A DNA stretch of 64,000 bases. It comes from Agromyces fucosus. GTDB taxonomy: Bacteria > Actinomycetota > Actinomycetes > Actinomycetales > Microbacteriaceae. Location of the stretch: NCBI RefSeq assembly GCF_004134865.1, contig NZ_SDPO01000001.1, positions 930,001-994,000 of the forward strand. The letters run 5' to 3'. The translations under genes were made by a program, and so were the position numbers. Below the pieces are notes generated by a model. It saw only the letters and a list, made by a program, of their open reading frames with translations, made no database searches and was not told where the DNA came from. Each line of letters begins with the position of its first letter. Within the stretch, counting starts at the first letter, position 1. Shown piece by piece: positions 44,751-54,246 of this stretch.

Positions 44751-46274
44751 TCAGCGGCCGGTCGGTGGCTCCGCGCCCTGCACCGTGGGCAGCTCGACCT
44801 CGCTCACGCGAAGCTCGAGGCCGAGCCGCGAGCGACGACGCCCGTACAGCAGGTAGATGACGAGCCCGATCGCGAGCCAGACCAGGAACCGCACCCACGT
44901 GAGCGTCGTCAGGTTGAACATGAGCCAGACGCAGAGCGCCGCCGAGAGGATCGGCAGCACGGGCGACCACGGCACGCGGAAGCCGCGCTGCAGGTCGGGG
45001 CGCGTGCGGCGCAGCACCACGACACCGATGCTCACGAGCACGAAGGCCGAGAGCGTGCCGATGTTGATCATCTCCTCGAGGAGGCCGACGTCGGTGAAGG
45101 CGGCGACGAACGCCACGACCGTGCCCGCGATGATCTGGATGCGCGCGGGCGTCTTCGTGTGCTGGGTGGTCTTCGACAGCCAGCGCGGCAGCAGGCCGTC
45201 ACGGCTGAGCGCGAAGACGATGCGCGAGAGGCCGAGCAGGATGATCATGATCACGGTCGTGAGGCCCGCGAGCGCGCCGAGCGAGATCACGGCCGACGCC
45301 CAGTCCTGCCCGACGAGCCGGAAGGCGGTCGCGAGCGACGGCGTCTCCTCCGCCGCGAGCTCCGTGTACGAGACCATGCCCGTCATGACGATCGACACGA
45401 GCACGTACAGCAGCGTCACGATGCCGAGCCCGATGAAGATGCCGCGCGGCAGCCGCTTCTGCGGGTCGCGCACCTCCTCGGCGCTCGTGGCGACGACGTC
45501 GAAGCCGATGAACGCGAAGAACACGAGCGCCGCCGCCGAGAGCATGCCGAAGACGCCGTACTGCGCGGGCGCGGCGCCGGTCATCCAGGAGAGGAGCGAC
45601 TGCGTCCAGACGTCCGTGGCACCGCCCTCGGTGGGCACCGCCTCGGGGATGAACGGAGTGAAGTTCGCCGCCTTGACGAAGAAGAAGCCGACGACGATCA
45701 CGAAGAGCACGATCGCGACCTTGATGATCGTGAACACCGCGCCGACGCGCGCCGTGAGCTTCGTGCCGGCGACGAGGAGGACCGTGAACACGGCCACGAT
45801 GAGGAATGCCGGCCAGCTCACCTCGATGCCGCCGAGCTGGAATGTCGACGGGAACGGCAACCCGAACGCGAGCAGCGCCTCGCCGAGGTAGACCCCCCAG
45901 TACTTGGCGAGCACCGCCGCCGCGGTGAAGAGCTCGAGGATGAGGTCCCAGCCGATGATCCAGGCGAGCAGCTCCCCCATCGTCGCGTAGGTGAACGTGT
46001 AGGCGCTGCCCGCGACGGGCACGGTCGAGGCGAACTCCGCGTAGCACATGATCGCGAGCCCGCACGTGACGGCGGCGAGCACGAAGGAGACGATGACGCT
46101 CGGCCCGGCGAAGTTCGCCGCGGCCTGCGCCCCGACCGAGAAGATGCCGGCCCCGACCGCGACCGCGATGCCCATCAGGGCGAGGTCCCACGTGCCGAGG
46201 GAGCGTTTCAGGCTCCGCTCCTCGTCATGGGAGTCGGCGATCGACGACTCGACCGATTTCACTCGCAGGTTCAT
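44751..46274 (-). CDS. APC-family amino acid permease (CAT/YfnA-like)
   Basis: 507 residues with about twelve to fourteen transmembrane helices. LALMGIAVAVGAGIFSVGA near the N-terminus is the APC substrate-binding unwound helix with the GAGIF motif. CYAEFASTVPVAGSAYTF, FFAFIGFDVVATSAEEVRDP and LSRIVFALSRDGLLP are further family marks of cationic amino acid transporters. It likely imports or exchanges a basic or branched amino acid. ATG 46274 follows AGGGGG at five bases, and an upstream in-frame GTG is not needed. The LpdA gene ends 45 bases before it on the same strand. Confidence 0.92.
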   Translation of the reverse strand: MNLRVKSVESSIADSHDEERSLKRSLGTWDLALMGIAVAVGAGIFSVGAQAAANFAGPSVIVSFVLAAVTCGLAIMCYAEFASTVPVAGSAYTFTYATMGELLAWIIGWDLILELFTAAAVLAKYWGVYLGEALLAFGLPFPSTFQLGGIEVSWPAFLIVAVFTVLLVAGTKLTARVGAVFTIIKVAIVLFVIVVGFFFVKAANFTPFIPEAVPTEGGATDVWTQSLLSWMTGAAPAQYGVFGMLSAAALVFFAFIGFDVVATSAEEVRDPQKRLPRGIFIGLGIVTLLYVLVSIVMTGMVSYTELAAEETPSLATAFRLVGQDWASAVISLGALAGLTTVIMIILLGLSRIVFALSRDGLLPRWLSKTTQHTKTPARIQIIAGTVVAFVAAFTDVGLLEEMINIGTLSAFVLVSIGVVVLRRTRPDLQRGFRVPWSPVLPILSAALCVWLMFNLTTLTWVRFLVWLAIGLVIYLLYGRRRSRLGLELRVSEVELPTVQGAEPPTGR

Positions 46275-46319
46275 GACTACCCCCTGAGGACGGCGCACCG
46301 CCCCCGCGGCGCTGCAACC

Positions 46320-47750
46320 TCAGCGTACGACGTGCATGGCCCGCGCGGCATCCGTCAAAGAACCGCTGAGCGACGGATACACCGGGAACGCCTCGGCGAA
46401 CTGGTCCACCGTGAGGCGGTGCTCGACGGCGAGCGCGAGCGGGAAGATGAGCTCGGAGGCCTTCGGCGCCACGATCACGCCGCCGATGATCGCGCCCGAC
46501 CCGCTCGACGCGAAGAGCTTCACGAAGCCGTCGCGGATGCCCATCATCTTGGCGCGCGGGTTCGACGAGAGCGGCAGCTTGTACACGACGCCGGGCACCA
46601 CTCCCTCGTCGATCTCCTTCTCGGTCCAGCCGACCGTGGCGATCTCGGGCTGCGTGAAGATGTTCGAGGTGATGTTGCGCAGCTCTGGCGGGTTCACGAC
46701 GTCGCCCATCGCGTGGAACACCGCGGTGCGGCCCTGCATCGAGGCGACGGAGGCGAGCGGCAGGAAGGTGGTGCAGTCGCCGGCCGCGTAGATGTTCGGC
46801 ATCGACGTGCGAGCGACGCGGTTCACGCGGATGTGGCCGCTCTCGGCGAGCTGCACGCCGGCGTCCTCGAGGCCGAGGTCGAGCGTGTTCGGCACCGAGC
46901 CGACCGCCATGAGGCAGTGGCTGCCGCGCACCTCGCGCCCGTCGGTCAGGGTCGCCACGACGCTGTCGCCGTCGCGCACGACGGACTCGGCGCGGGACTT
47001 GTTCATGACCTTCATGCCGTTGCGCTTGAAGACCTTCTCGATGACGGATGCCGCGTCGGCATCCTCTCCCGGAAGGACCTGGTCGCGGCTCGAGATGAGC
47101 GTGACCTTGGCGCCGAGGGCCCGGTACGCCGAGGCGAACTCCGCACCGGTGACACCGGAGCCGACCACGATGAGGTGCTCGGGCACGACCTGCAGGTGGT
47201 AGAGCTGGGTCCACGTGAGGATTCGCTCGCCGTCGGGGACGGCGGTCGGAAGCACCCGCGGCGAGGCGCCGACCGAGATCACGAGCGTGTCGGCCTCGAT
47301 GCGGTCGAAGTCGGTGCCGCCCTTGGCGGTCGAGACGATGACGGCGTTCGGTCCGTCGAGGCGACCCTCGCCCTGCACGAGGTGCACGCCGGCCTCGATG
47401 AGATTCGACCGCATGTCCTCGGACTGCTGGGCGGCGAGGCCGAGCAGCCGCTTGTTCACGGCGGCCAGGTTGATCGCGACGTTCGGCTTCACGGCCTTCT
47501 CGGAGTCGCCCTTCGCGAAGAACTGCACGCCGAGATCGGCGGCCTCCTTCACGGCGTTGGAGGCCTCGGCGGTCGCGATGAGGGACTTCGATGGGACCAC
47601 ATCGGTGAGCACTGCGGCACCGCCGACACCGGCACGCTCGATGAGCGTGACCTCCGCCCCGAGTTGTGCGCCGGCGAGCGCGGCCTCATACCCTCCAGGC
47701 CCTCCTCCGAGTACGGCAATACGTTGGGTGCGCTCGAACTCATAGGCCAT
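46320..47750 (-). CDS. NAD(P)H-quinone reductase of the LpdA (Rv3303c) type
   Basis: 476 residues with the FAD and NAD folds of the dihydrolipoamide dehydrogenase family (AVLGGGPGGYEAALAGAQLG; VGSGVTGAEFASAYRALG; NIYAAGDCTTFLPLASVA). The redox-active Cys pair of GGTCLNVGCIPSK is missing and reads VGGAAVLTDVVPSK, and the C-terminal His of the HPT motif is replaced in FPVYPSLSG. These losses define the LpdA quinone reductases, which are not lipoamide dehydrogenases. It probably reduces quinones with NAD(P)H in defence against oxidants. ATG 47750 lies six bases after a CAGAAT box. Confidence 0.9.
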   Translation of the reverse strand: MAYEFERTQRIAVLGGGPGGYEAALAGAQLGAEVTLIERAGVGGAAVLTDVVPSKSLIATAEASNAVKEAADLGVQFFAKGDSEKAVKPNVAINLAAVNKRLLGLAAQQSEDMRSNLIEAGVHLVQGEGRLDGPNAVIVSTAKGGTDFDRIEADTLVISVGASPRVLPTAVPDGERILTWTQLYHLQVVPEHLIVVGSGVTGAEFASAYRALGAKVTLISSRDQVLPGEDADAASVIEKVFKRNGMKVMNKSRAESVVRDGDSVVATLTDGREVRGSHCLMAVGSVPNTLDLGLEDAGVQLAESGHIRVNRVARTSMPNIYAAGDCTTFLPLASVASMQGRTAVFHAMGDVVNPPELRNITSNIFTQPEIATVGWTEKEIDEGVVPGVVYKLPLSSNPRAKMMGIRDGFVKLFASSGSGAIIGGVIVAPKASELIFPLALAVEHRLTVDQFAEAFPVYPSLSGSLTDAARAMHVVR

Positions 47751-47756
47751 GCTCAC

Positions 47757-47762
47757 ATTCTG
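47757..47762 (-). promoter_or_regulatory. Candidate -10 box (leaderless) for lpdA
   Basis: CAGAAT on the minus strand ends six bases before the ATG. Confidence 0.35.
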
Positions 47763-47822
47763 CCAGTTCACGCCCTCGGGCCAGCAAACGAGCACGACCT
47801 CGCCGCGGCATCCGCTGCTCAT

Positions 47823-47828
47823 TAGAGT
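47823..47828 (+). promoter_or_regulatory. Candidate -10 box (leaderless) for the PNP gene
   Basis: TAGAGT ends six bases before ATG 47835. Confidence 0.45.
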
Positions 47829-47834
47829 GGGATG

Positions 47835-48662
47835 ATGCACGCTGCGAACCCGCTCGACGATCCCACTGCCGACCCCTTCGCGATCGCCGCCCTCGCGGCC
47901 GAGCGCATCGCGGAGCTCACCGGAATCGAGCGGCACGACGTCGCACTGACGCTCGGCAGCGGCTGGGGCCGCGCCGCCGAGCTCATCGGCGAGACGACGC
48001 ACACGATCGCCGCGACCGAGGTGCCCGGGTTCTCCAAGCCCGCCCTCGAGGGCCACGTCGGCACGCTGCGCTCGGTGCTGCTGCCGAGCGGCAAGCGCGC
48101 CCTCATCATCGGCGCCCGCACCCACTACTACGAAGACCACGGCGTGCGCCGCGTCGTTCACTCCGTGCGGACCGCGGCCGCGACGGGCGCGAAGACGATG
48201 ATCCTCACGAACGGCGCGGGCGGCATCAAGGAGCACTGGACCCCCGGTACCCCCGTGCTCATCAGCGACCACATCAACCTCACGGCCGATTCGCCGCTCG
48301 AGGGCGCGACCTTCATCGATCTCACCGACCTCTACTCGAAGCGGCTCCGCGACCTCGCGCACTCGATCGACCCGGCGCTCGACGAGGGCGTCTACTGCCA
48401 GTTCCGCGGGCCCCACTACGAGACGCCCGCCGAGGTGCAGATGGCGAAGATCATCGGCGGCCACATCGTGGGCATGTCGACCGCCCTCGAGGCCATCGCC
48501 GCCCGCCAGGCCGGCATGGAGGTGCTCGGCATGTCGCTCATCACGAACCTCGCAGCCGGCATCCAGACGACGCCGCTGAGCCATGAAGAGGTCATCGAAG
48601 CCGGGCGCATGGCCGAACCGGTGATCTCGAGCCTGCTCGCCAAGATCGTCGCAGAACTCTAA
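47835..48662 (+). CDS. Purine-nucleoside phosphorylase (trimeric PNP-I)
   Basis: 275 residues. LGSGWGRAAELIGE holds the phosphate-binding Ser, followed by GARTHYYEDH, LTNGAGGIKEHW, DHINLTADSPLEG and RGPHYETPAEVQM, the purine-binding VGMSTALEAIAARQAG and MSLITNLAAGI. It splits purine nucleosides with phosphate to base and (deoxy)ribose-1-phosphate. The next gene, ten bases on, is a phosphosugar mutase that can move the phosphate. ATG 47835 fits the TAGAGT box; ATG 47832 is the alternative. It faces the salvage operon on the minus strand. Confidence 0.93.
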   Translation: MHAANPLDDPTADPFAIAALAAERIAELTGIERHDVALTLGSGWGRAAELIGETTHTIAATEVPGFSKPALEGHVGTLRSVLLPSGKRALIIGARTHYYEDHGVRRVVHSVRTAAATGAKTMILTNGAGGIKEHWTPGTPVLISDHINLTADSPLEGATFIDLTDLYSKRLRDLAHSIDPALDEGVYCQFRGPHYETPAEVQMAKIIGGHIVGMSTALEAIAARQAGMEVLGMSLITNLAAGIQTTPLSHEEVIEAGRMAEPVISSLLAKIVAEL

Positions 48663-48672
48663 GGGGCAGCGG

Positions 48673-50382
48673 ATGTCGCAGACCGACGATTCCCGCGACG
48701 CGGAACGCATCGCCCTCGCCGAGGCATGGCTGGCGCAGGACCCCGACCCCGAGACGATCGCCGAACTCACGTCGATCGTCGACGCGGTGCGCGGCGGCGA
48801 CACCGCGGCATCCGCCGACCTCGCCGACCGCTTCGACCAGCGACTCGCGTTCGGCACGGCCGGCCTCCGCGGCGAGATCGCCGCCGGACCGAACCGGATG
48901 AACCGGGTGCTCGTCTCCCAGGCGGCAGCGGGCCTCGCCGCCCACCTCGTCGAGCACGCCGCGCTCGGGCAGACGCCCTCGATCGTGATCGGCTTCGACG
49001 GCCGCAAGAACTCCGCCGTCTTCGCGCGTGATACCGCCGAGATCATGGCCGGTGCCGGGGTTCGCGCGATCCTGCTGCCCCGGCTGCTGCCGACGCCCGT
49101 GCTCGCGTTCGCCGTGCGGTACTTCGACGTGTCGGCGGGCGTCATGGTGACCGCGTCGCACAACCCGCCGAACGACAACGGCTACAAGGTCTACCTCGGC
49201 GGCGACGACCACGGTTCGCAGATCGTGGCGCCGGCCGACGCCGAGATCGCCGCGCAGATCCAGCGCGTCGCCGACACCCGGCTCGTCACCGAACTGCCTC
49301 GCGGCGTCTTCGAGACGGCCTCCGAGGCGGTCGTCGACGAGTACGTCCGCCAGACCGCCGCGGTCGCCGCTCCCCCGGCAGCACAGCCGCGCGTGGTCTA
49401 CACCGCGATGCACGGTGTCGGATGGCAGACGATGGCGAGCGTGCTCGCCGCGGCCGGCTTCGAGGCGCCGCGACTCGTCGAGGCGCAGATCGAGCCCGAC
49501 CCGGCGTTCCCGACGGTGTCCTTCCCGAACCCCGAAGAGCCCGGCGCGATGGACCTCTCATTCGCACGGGCCCGAGAGGTCGACGCCGAGCTCATCGTCG
49601 CGAACGACCCAGACGCCGACCGGCTCGCGATCGCGATCCCCGACGCCGCTGCGGACTCCGGCTACCGACGCCTCTCCGGCAACGAGGTGGGTCTCGTGCT
49701 CGGCTGGCAGGCCGCGGAGCGGGCCGCCGCCGTCACCGGCGACTCGGGCCCGAACGGCGCGCTCGCGTGCTCGATCGTCTCCTCCCCCGGCCTCGAGGCC
49801 ATCGCCAGGGCCTACGACCTCGACTTCGAAGCCACGCTCACCGGATTCAAGTGGATCTCCCGTGCGCCCGGACTCGTCTTCGGGTTCGAAGAGGCCCTCG
49901 GCTACCTCGTGAACCCCGGCACCGTGCGCGATAAAGACGGCATCTCCGCCGGTCTCGCCTTCCTCTCCCTCGCGGCCCAGCTCAAGTCCGAGGGGCGCAC
50001 CGTCGCCGATCACCTCGACGACCTCGTCGAACGGTTCGGCTGCCACGACTCGGGCCAGATCTCGATCCGGGTCACCGAGCTCTCCCGCATCGGCGAGATC
50101 ATGGAGCGCCTGCGCGCCGAGCCGCCCGCCTCGGTCGGCGGCATCCGGGTCGAGCGCATCGAAGACCTCGCCGAGGGATACGGCGACCTGCCGCCGTCCG
50201 ACGTGCTCCGCATCGTCCTCGAGGGCGGCGGCCGCGTCATGGTGCGACCGAGCGGCACCGAGCCGAAGCTCAAGGTCTACCTCGATGCGGTGTCCGAGAC
50301 GGGCACCGTCGCTGAGCGTCGCGCCGCGGCATCCGCTGCCATCTCGGCGCTCGACGCGGGAATGCGGGAGCTCGTCGCGTAG
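48673..50382 (+). CDS. Phosphosugar mutase (alpha-D-phosphohexomutase family; PGM2-like length)
   Basis: 569 residues. FGTAGLRGEIAAGPNRMN, the catalytic Ser in TASHNPPNDNGYKVY, the metal site DPDADRLAIA, FKWISRAPG and the C-terminal phosphate loop MVRPSGTEPKLKVY mark the family. Length and the GTAGLRG start resemble PGM2/PgcA enzymes rather than ManB or GlmM. PGM2 can act as a phosphopentomutase. Its place directly after PNP and opposite thymidine phosphorylase supports a ribose-1-phosphate to ribose-5-phosphate role here; glucose-1-phosphate remains possible. Confidence 0.88.
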   Translation: MSQTDDSRDAERIALAEAWLAQDPDPETIAELTSIVDAVRGGDTAASADLADRFDQRLAFGTAGLRGEIAAGPNRMNRVLVSQAAAGLAAHLVEHAALGQTPSIVIGFDGRKNSAVFARDTAEIMAGAGVRAILLPRLLPTPVLAFAVRYFDVSAGVMVTASHNPPNDNGYKVYLGGDDHGSQIVAPADAEIAAQIQRVADTRLVTELPRGVFETASEAVVDEYVRQTAAVAAPPAAQPRVVYTAMHGVGWQTMASVLAAAGFEAPRLVEAQIEPDPAFPTVSFPNPEEPGAMDLSFARAREVDAELIVANDPDADRLAIAIPDAAADSGYRRLSGNEVGLVLGWQAAERAAAVTGDSGPNGALACSIVSSPGLEAIARAYDLDFEATLTGFKWISRAPGLVFGFEEALGYLVNPGTVRDKDGISAGLAFLSLAAQLKSEGRTVADHLDDLVERFGCHDSGQISIRVTELSRIGEIMERLRAEPPASVGGIRVERIEDLAEGYGDLPPSDVLRIVLEGGGRVMVRPSGTEPKLKVYLDAVSETGTVAERRAAASAAISALDAGMRELVA

Positions 50383-50415
50383 CTGCCAGCCGTCGTGGTG
50401 CCGGGCTCGAGGGGA

Positions 50416-50700
50416 TCAGCCGAGCGACGTCTCGAGCTTCGCGCCGATCTCCTCGACATCGAAGTAGTTCGACACCTCGACGATCTCGGCGAAGCTGCGA
50501 CCGATCGCGGCGCGCACAGCGCCCGCGAGCTCGGTCGACGTCAGGATGACCTGCGCGTCGGCGGCCGCCACGGCGACGCCGGCGAGATCGCTGGCATCGA
50601 CGTCGGCCGTGAGCCCCAGCCGGTCGAGCGCGCGCTCGGCATTGACCTTCAGGATCGCAGACGTGCCGATGCCGAGTCCGCAGACGGCGATGATCTTCAC
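50416..50700 (-). CDS. PTS EIIB subunit, ascorbate (SgaB/UlaB)-like
   Basis: 94 residues. IIAVCGLGIGTSAILK carries the phosphorylated Cys at position 7, and the rest has the Rossmann-like EIIB fold of the lactose/ascorbate type. Its start overlaps the EIIA stop (ATGA). No EIIC permease gene is in the window, so the pair may serve a transporter encoded elsewhere or a regulatory role. It ends the salvage gene run, converging on the phosphomutase. Confidence 0.85.
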   Translation of the reverse strand: MKIIAVCGLGIGTSAILKVNAERALDRLGLTADVDASDLAGVAVAAADAQVILTSTELAGAVRAAIGRSFAEIVEVSNYFDVEEIGAKLETSLG

Positions 50701-51155
50701 GCCCCGGCCTCCGCGTCGAAGCCGAGCAGGGTCCGCATCTCGTCGGCCGACTCCGCCCGCGCCATGCGACCGACGATGCCGCTGTCGTTGAACGCATTGG
50801 CGAGCTGCGCCACCGAGGCGACGTGCTCCTCGGCGTTCGACACGGCGAGGCCGACCACGACCCGCACGGGGTCGTTGTGCGGATGGCCGAACGGCACGGG
50901 TTCCGCGAGCGTCACCACGGCGAGCCCCTCGCGACGCACGTCGGGTCCCGGCCGGGCATGCGCGAGTGCGAGGCCCGGCGCGATCACCACGTAGGCGCCG
51001 AACTCCTCGATGACCGCGATCATCCGGTCGGCGTACTCCGAACGAGTGGAGCCCGAGCGCGTGAGGGCGCGGCCCGCCTCGCGCACGGCGGCACGCCAGT
51101 CGTCGACGTGCGCCCTGAGCACGATCGCGTCGTCGGGGAGCGGCGGGAGGGTCAT
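50697..51155 (-). CDS. PTS EIIA subunit, fructose/mannitol-ascorbate type
   Basis: 152 residues. IAPGLALAHARPGPDV contains the phospho-accepting His, and PVPFGHPHNDPVRVVVGLA the second conserved His region. The N-terminal helix WRAAVREAGRALTRSG is typical. With EIIB it should pass phosphate from HPr to a sugar permease. It lies 56 bases after adenosine deaminase in the same direction, which is an unusual setting. Start ATG 51155, with a poor ribosome site. Confidence 0.85.
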   Translation of the reverse strand: MTLPPLPDDAIVLRAHVDDWRAAVREAGRALTRSGSTRSEYADRMIAVIEEFGAYVVIAPGLALAHARPGPDVRREGLAVVTLAEPVPFGHPHNDPVRVVVGLAVSNAEEHVASVAQLANAFNDSGIVGRMARAESADEMRTLLGFDAEAGA

Positions 51156-51211
51156 CGGGGTCCGTTCAGGATGGTGCAGGCGGGTGCTCGGTGCGCGGGG
51201 GCATCCGTGCG

Positions 51212-52333
51212 TCAGGCGTCGTCGAAGCCGTTCTGGATCTGCTCGGCGAGCTCTTCGCGGTCGTCGAGCGGCAGGAACGCCGCCGCCGCCGCGTTCAGCT
51301 GGAACGTCTCGAAGTCCTCGAGGTCGTAGCCGAACGCGTCGCTCAGCAGCGCGAGTTCGCGGGTGAGCGTCGTGCCCGACTGCAGGCGGTTGTCGGTGTT
51401 CACGGTCACGCGGAAACCGAGCTGGTAGAGCAGGTCGAACGGGTGGTCGATGAGCTCATCGCCCCACGCCGCGATCGCGCCGGTCTGCAGGTTCGACGAC
51501 GGGCTGGTCTCGAGCGCGATCTCGCGGTCGCGCACCCACTGCGCGACCGGACCCAGCGACACGTAGGTGTTCTCGTCGTCTTGGCGATCGATGATGAGGT
51601 CTTCGGCGATGCGCACGCCGTGACCGAGCCGCAGGGCGCGACCGTCGAAGAGGGCGCTGCGAATGGACTCGAGGCCGTCGGCCTCGCCGGCGTGGACGGT
51701 GACCGGCAGGTACTGGCTCGCGAGATAGTCGAACGCGGTGCGGTGACGGCTCGGCAGGAAGCCGGCTTCAGCACCGGCGATGTCGAATCCGACGACGCCG
51801 CGGTCGCGGTGCCGGACGGCGAGCTCCGCGATCTCGAGACCGCGGTCGGCGTGGCGCATGGCCGTGACGAGCTGGCCGACCCGGATGCCGCGGCCCTGAG
51901 CGCGTACGTCGTCGACGCCCTGCTCGAGACCGGACTGGACCGCCTCGACGGTCTCGTCGAGACTGAGGCCGCGCGTGAGGTGCTGCTCAGGGGCCCAGCG
52001 GATCTCGCCGTAGATGACGCCGTCGGCCGCGAGGTCCTGCACGAACTCGCGGGCGACGCGAGTGAGCCCCTCGCGGGTCTGCATGACGGCGGTCGTGAGA
52101 TCGAAGGTCTTCAGGTACTCGACGAGCGAGCCGGAGTTCGACTGCTCGGCGAACCACCGGTCGAGGCCCTCGGCATCGCTCGCGGGAACCTCGTGACCGA
52201 TCTCGTCGGCGAGCTCGAGGAGCGTCTGCGGACGAAGGCCGCCGTCGAGGTGGTCATGCAGCGAGATCTTCGGCAGGGCCTGGATGTTCGTGCCGTCGCC
52301 TTCGAGGCGGTACTCCGTCGGAATCGTGTTCAC
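51212..52333 (-). CDS. add: Adenosine deaminase
   Basis: 373 residues. SLHDHLDGG (zinc His pair), VTVHAGEADG, RLGHGVRIAED and TSPSSNLQTG are the ADA motifs. The last zinc/catalytic motif reads VNTDNR rather than the more usual NTDDP, a variant found in actinobacterial adenosine deaminases. It deaminates (deoxy)adenosine to inosine, which PNP can then split. GTG 52333 lies six bases after a TATCGT box, so it may have its own leaderless promoter despite lying downstream of deoA. Confidence 0.92.
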   Translation of the reverse strand: MNTIPTEYRLEGDGTNIQALPKISLHDHLDGGLRPQTLLELADEIGHEVPASDAEGLDRWFAEQSNSGSLVEYLKTFDLTTAVMQTREGLTRVAREFVQDLAADGVIYGEIRWAPEQHLTRGLSLDETVEAVQSGLEQGVDDVRAQGRGIRVGQLVTAMRHADRGLEIAELAVRHRDRGVVGFDIAGAEAGFLPSRHRTAFDYLASQYLPVTVHAGEADGLESIRSALFDGRALRLGHGVRIAEDLIIDRQDDENTYVSLGPVAQWVRDREIALETSPSSNLQTGAIAAWGDELIDHPFDLLYQLGFRVTVNTDNRLQSGTTLTRELALLSDAFGYDLEDFETFQLNAAAAAFLPLDDREELAEQIQNGFDDA

Positions 52334-52339
52334 GAGTCA

Positions 52340-52345
52340 ACGATA
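52340..52345 (-). promoter_or_regulatory. Candidate -10 box (leaderless) for add
   Basis: TATCGT on the minus strand ends six bases before GTG 52333. Confidence 0.4.
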
Positions 52346-52366
52346 GCGACAGGGTGCCCGGGAAGT

Positions 52367-52467
52367 CTCGGCAATCTCGAAGCAAGGCCGGCGGAGGAGC
52401 GCCGAAGGAGCATGTCGAGACCCGTCACTCGGATCTCGATCGCTCCCCCGCGCTCGCTCCGCGATCG
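52367..52467. repeat. Possible intergenic repeat element between deoA and add
   Basis: The gap holds GTCTCG at its left paired with CGAGAC about 50 bases on, then CGATCGC (52437-52443) paired with GCGATCG (52461-52467). This mosaic of short inverted repeats resembles repetitive intergenic elements of Microbacteriaceae. It could also be the deoA terminator. Confidence 0.25.
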
Positions 52468-52478
52468 GAAGAAGCCGC

Positions 52479-53776
<1,298 letters not shown>

Positions 53777-53780
<4 letters not shown>

Positions 53781-54196
53781 GGCTTCACTCCTCTGAATTC
53801 GGCGAGCTGCCGGGGACCGAACGCGTCGGGCAGCACCTCGTCGATGGTCTTGATTCCCGACACGGTGTCGAGCAGCATCCCGTCGGCCGAGTGCTCGTAG
53901 AGCAGCTGCCGGCAGCGTCCGCAGGGCATGAGCGCCGCGCCGTGGCCGTCGACGCAGGCGAAGGCGACGAGCTTGCCGCCGCCCGACATGACGAGCGCGG
54001 AGACGAGCGAGCACTCGGCGCAGAGCGTCACGCCGTACGACGCGTTCTCCACGTTGCAGCCGCTCACGATGCGGCCGTCGTCGACGATCGCCGCGGCCCC
54101 CACCGGGAACTCCGAGTACGGCACGTACGCCTTCGCCATCGCCTCGCGGGCACGCCCGCGGAGCTCGTTCCAGTCGATCGCATCCGTTGCGGTCAT
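53777..54196 (-). CDS. cdd: Cytidine deaminase
   Basis: 139 residues. GCNVENASYGVTLCAECS holds the catalytic Glu and first zinc Cys, and MPCGRCRQLL the other two Cys; this is the homotetrameric short form. It deaminates (deoxy)cytidine to (deoxy)uridine. ATG 54196 follows GGGGGAG at four bases, 50 bases after the transporter permease gene, so uptake and use of pyrimidine nucleosides are encoded together. Confidence 0.95.
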
Positions 54197-54246
54197 GGTG
54201 CTCCCCCGTTCCAGGATGTCGGTGTCCGGGCGCTTCGCGCGCCCGA

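Noticed and set aside
46320..47750. Dihydrolipoamide dehydrogenase (E3)
   Set aside because: Both redox Cys and the catalytic His are missing and no 2-oxo-acid dehydrogenase genes are nearby.
45159..47825. An 888-codon plus-strand frame opposite the permease and lpdA
   Set aside because: It spans two unrelated genes and their gap on the other strand and has extreme Arg/Asp/Glu content; no start signal or domain.
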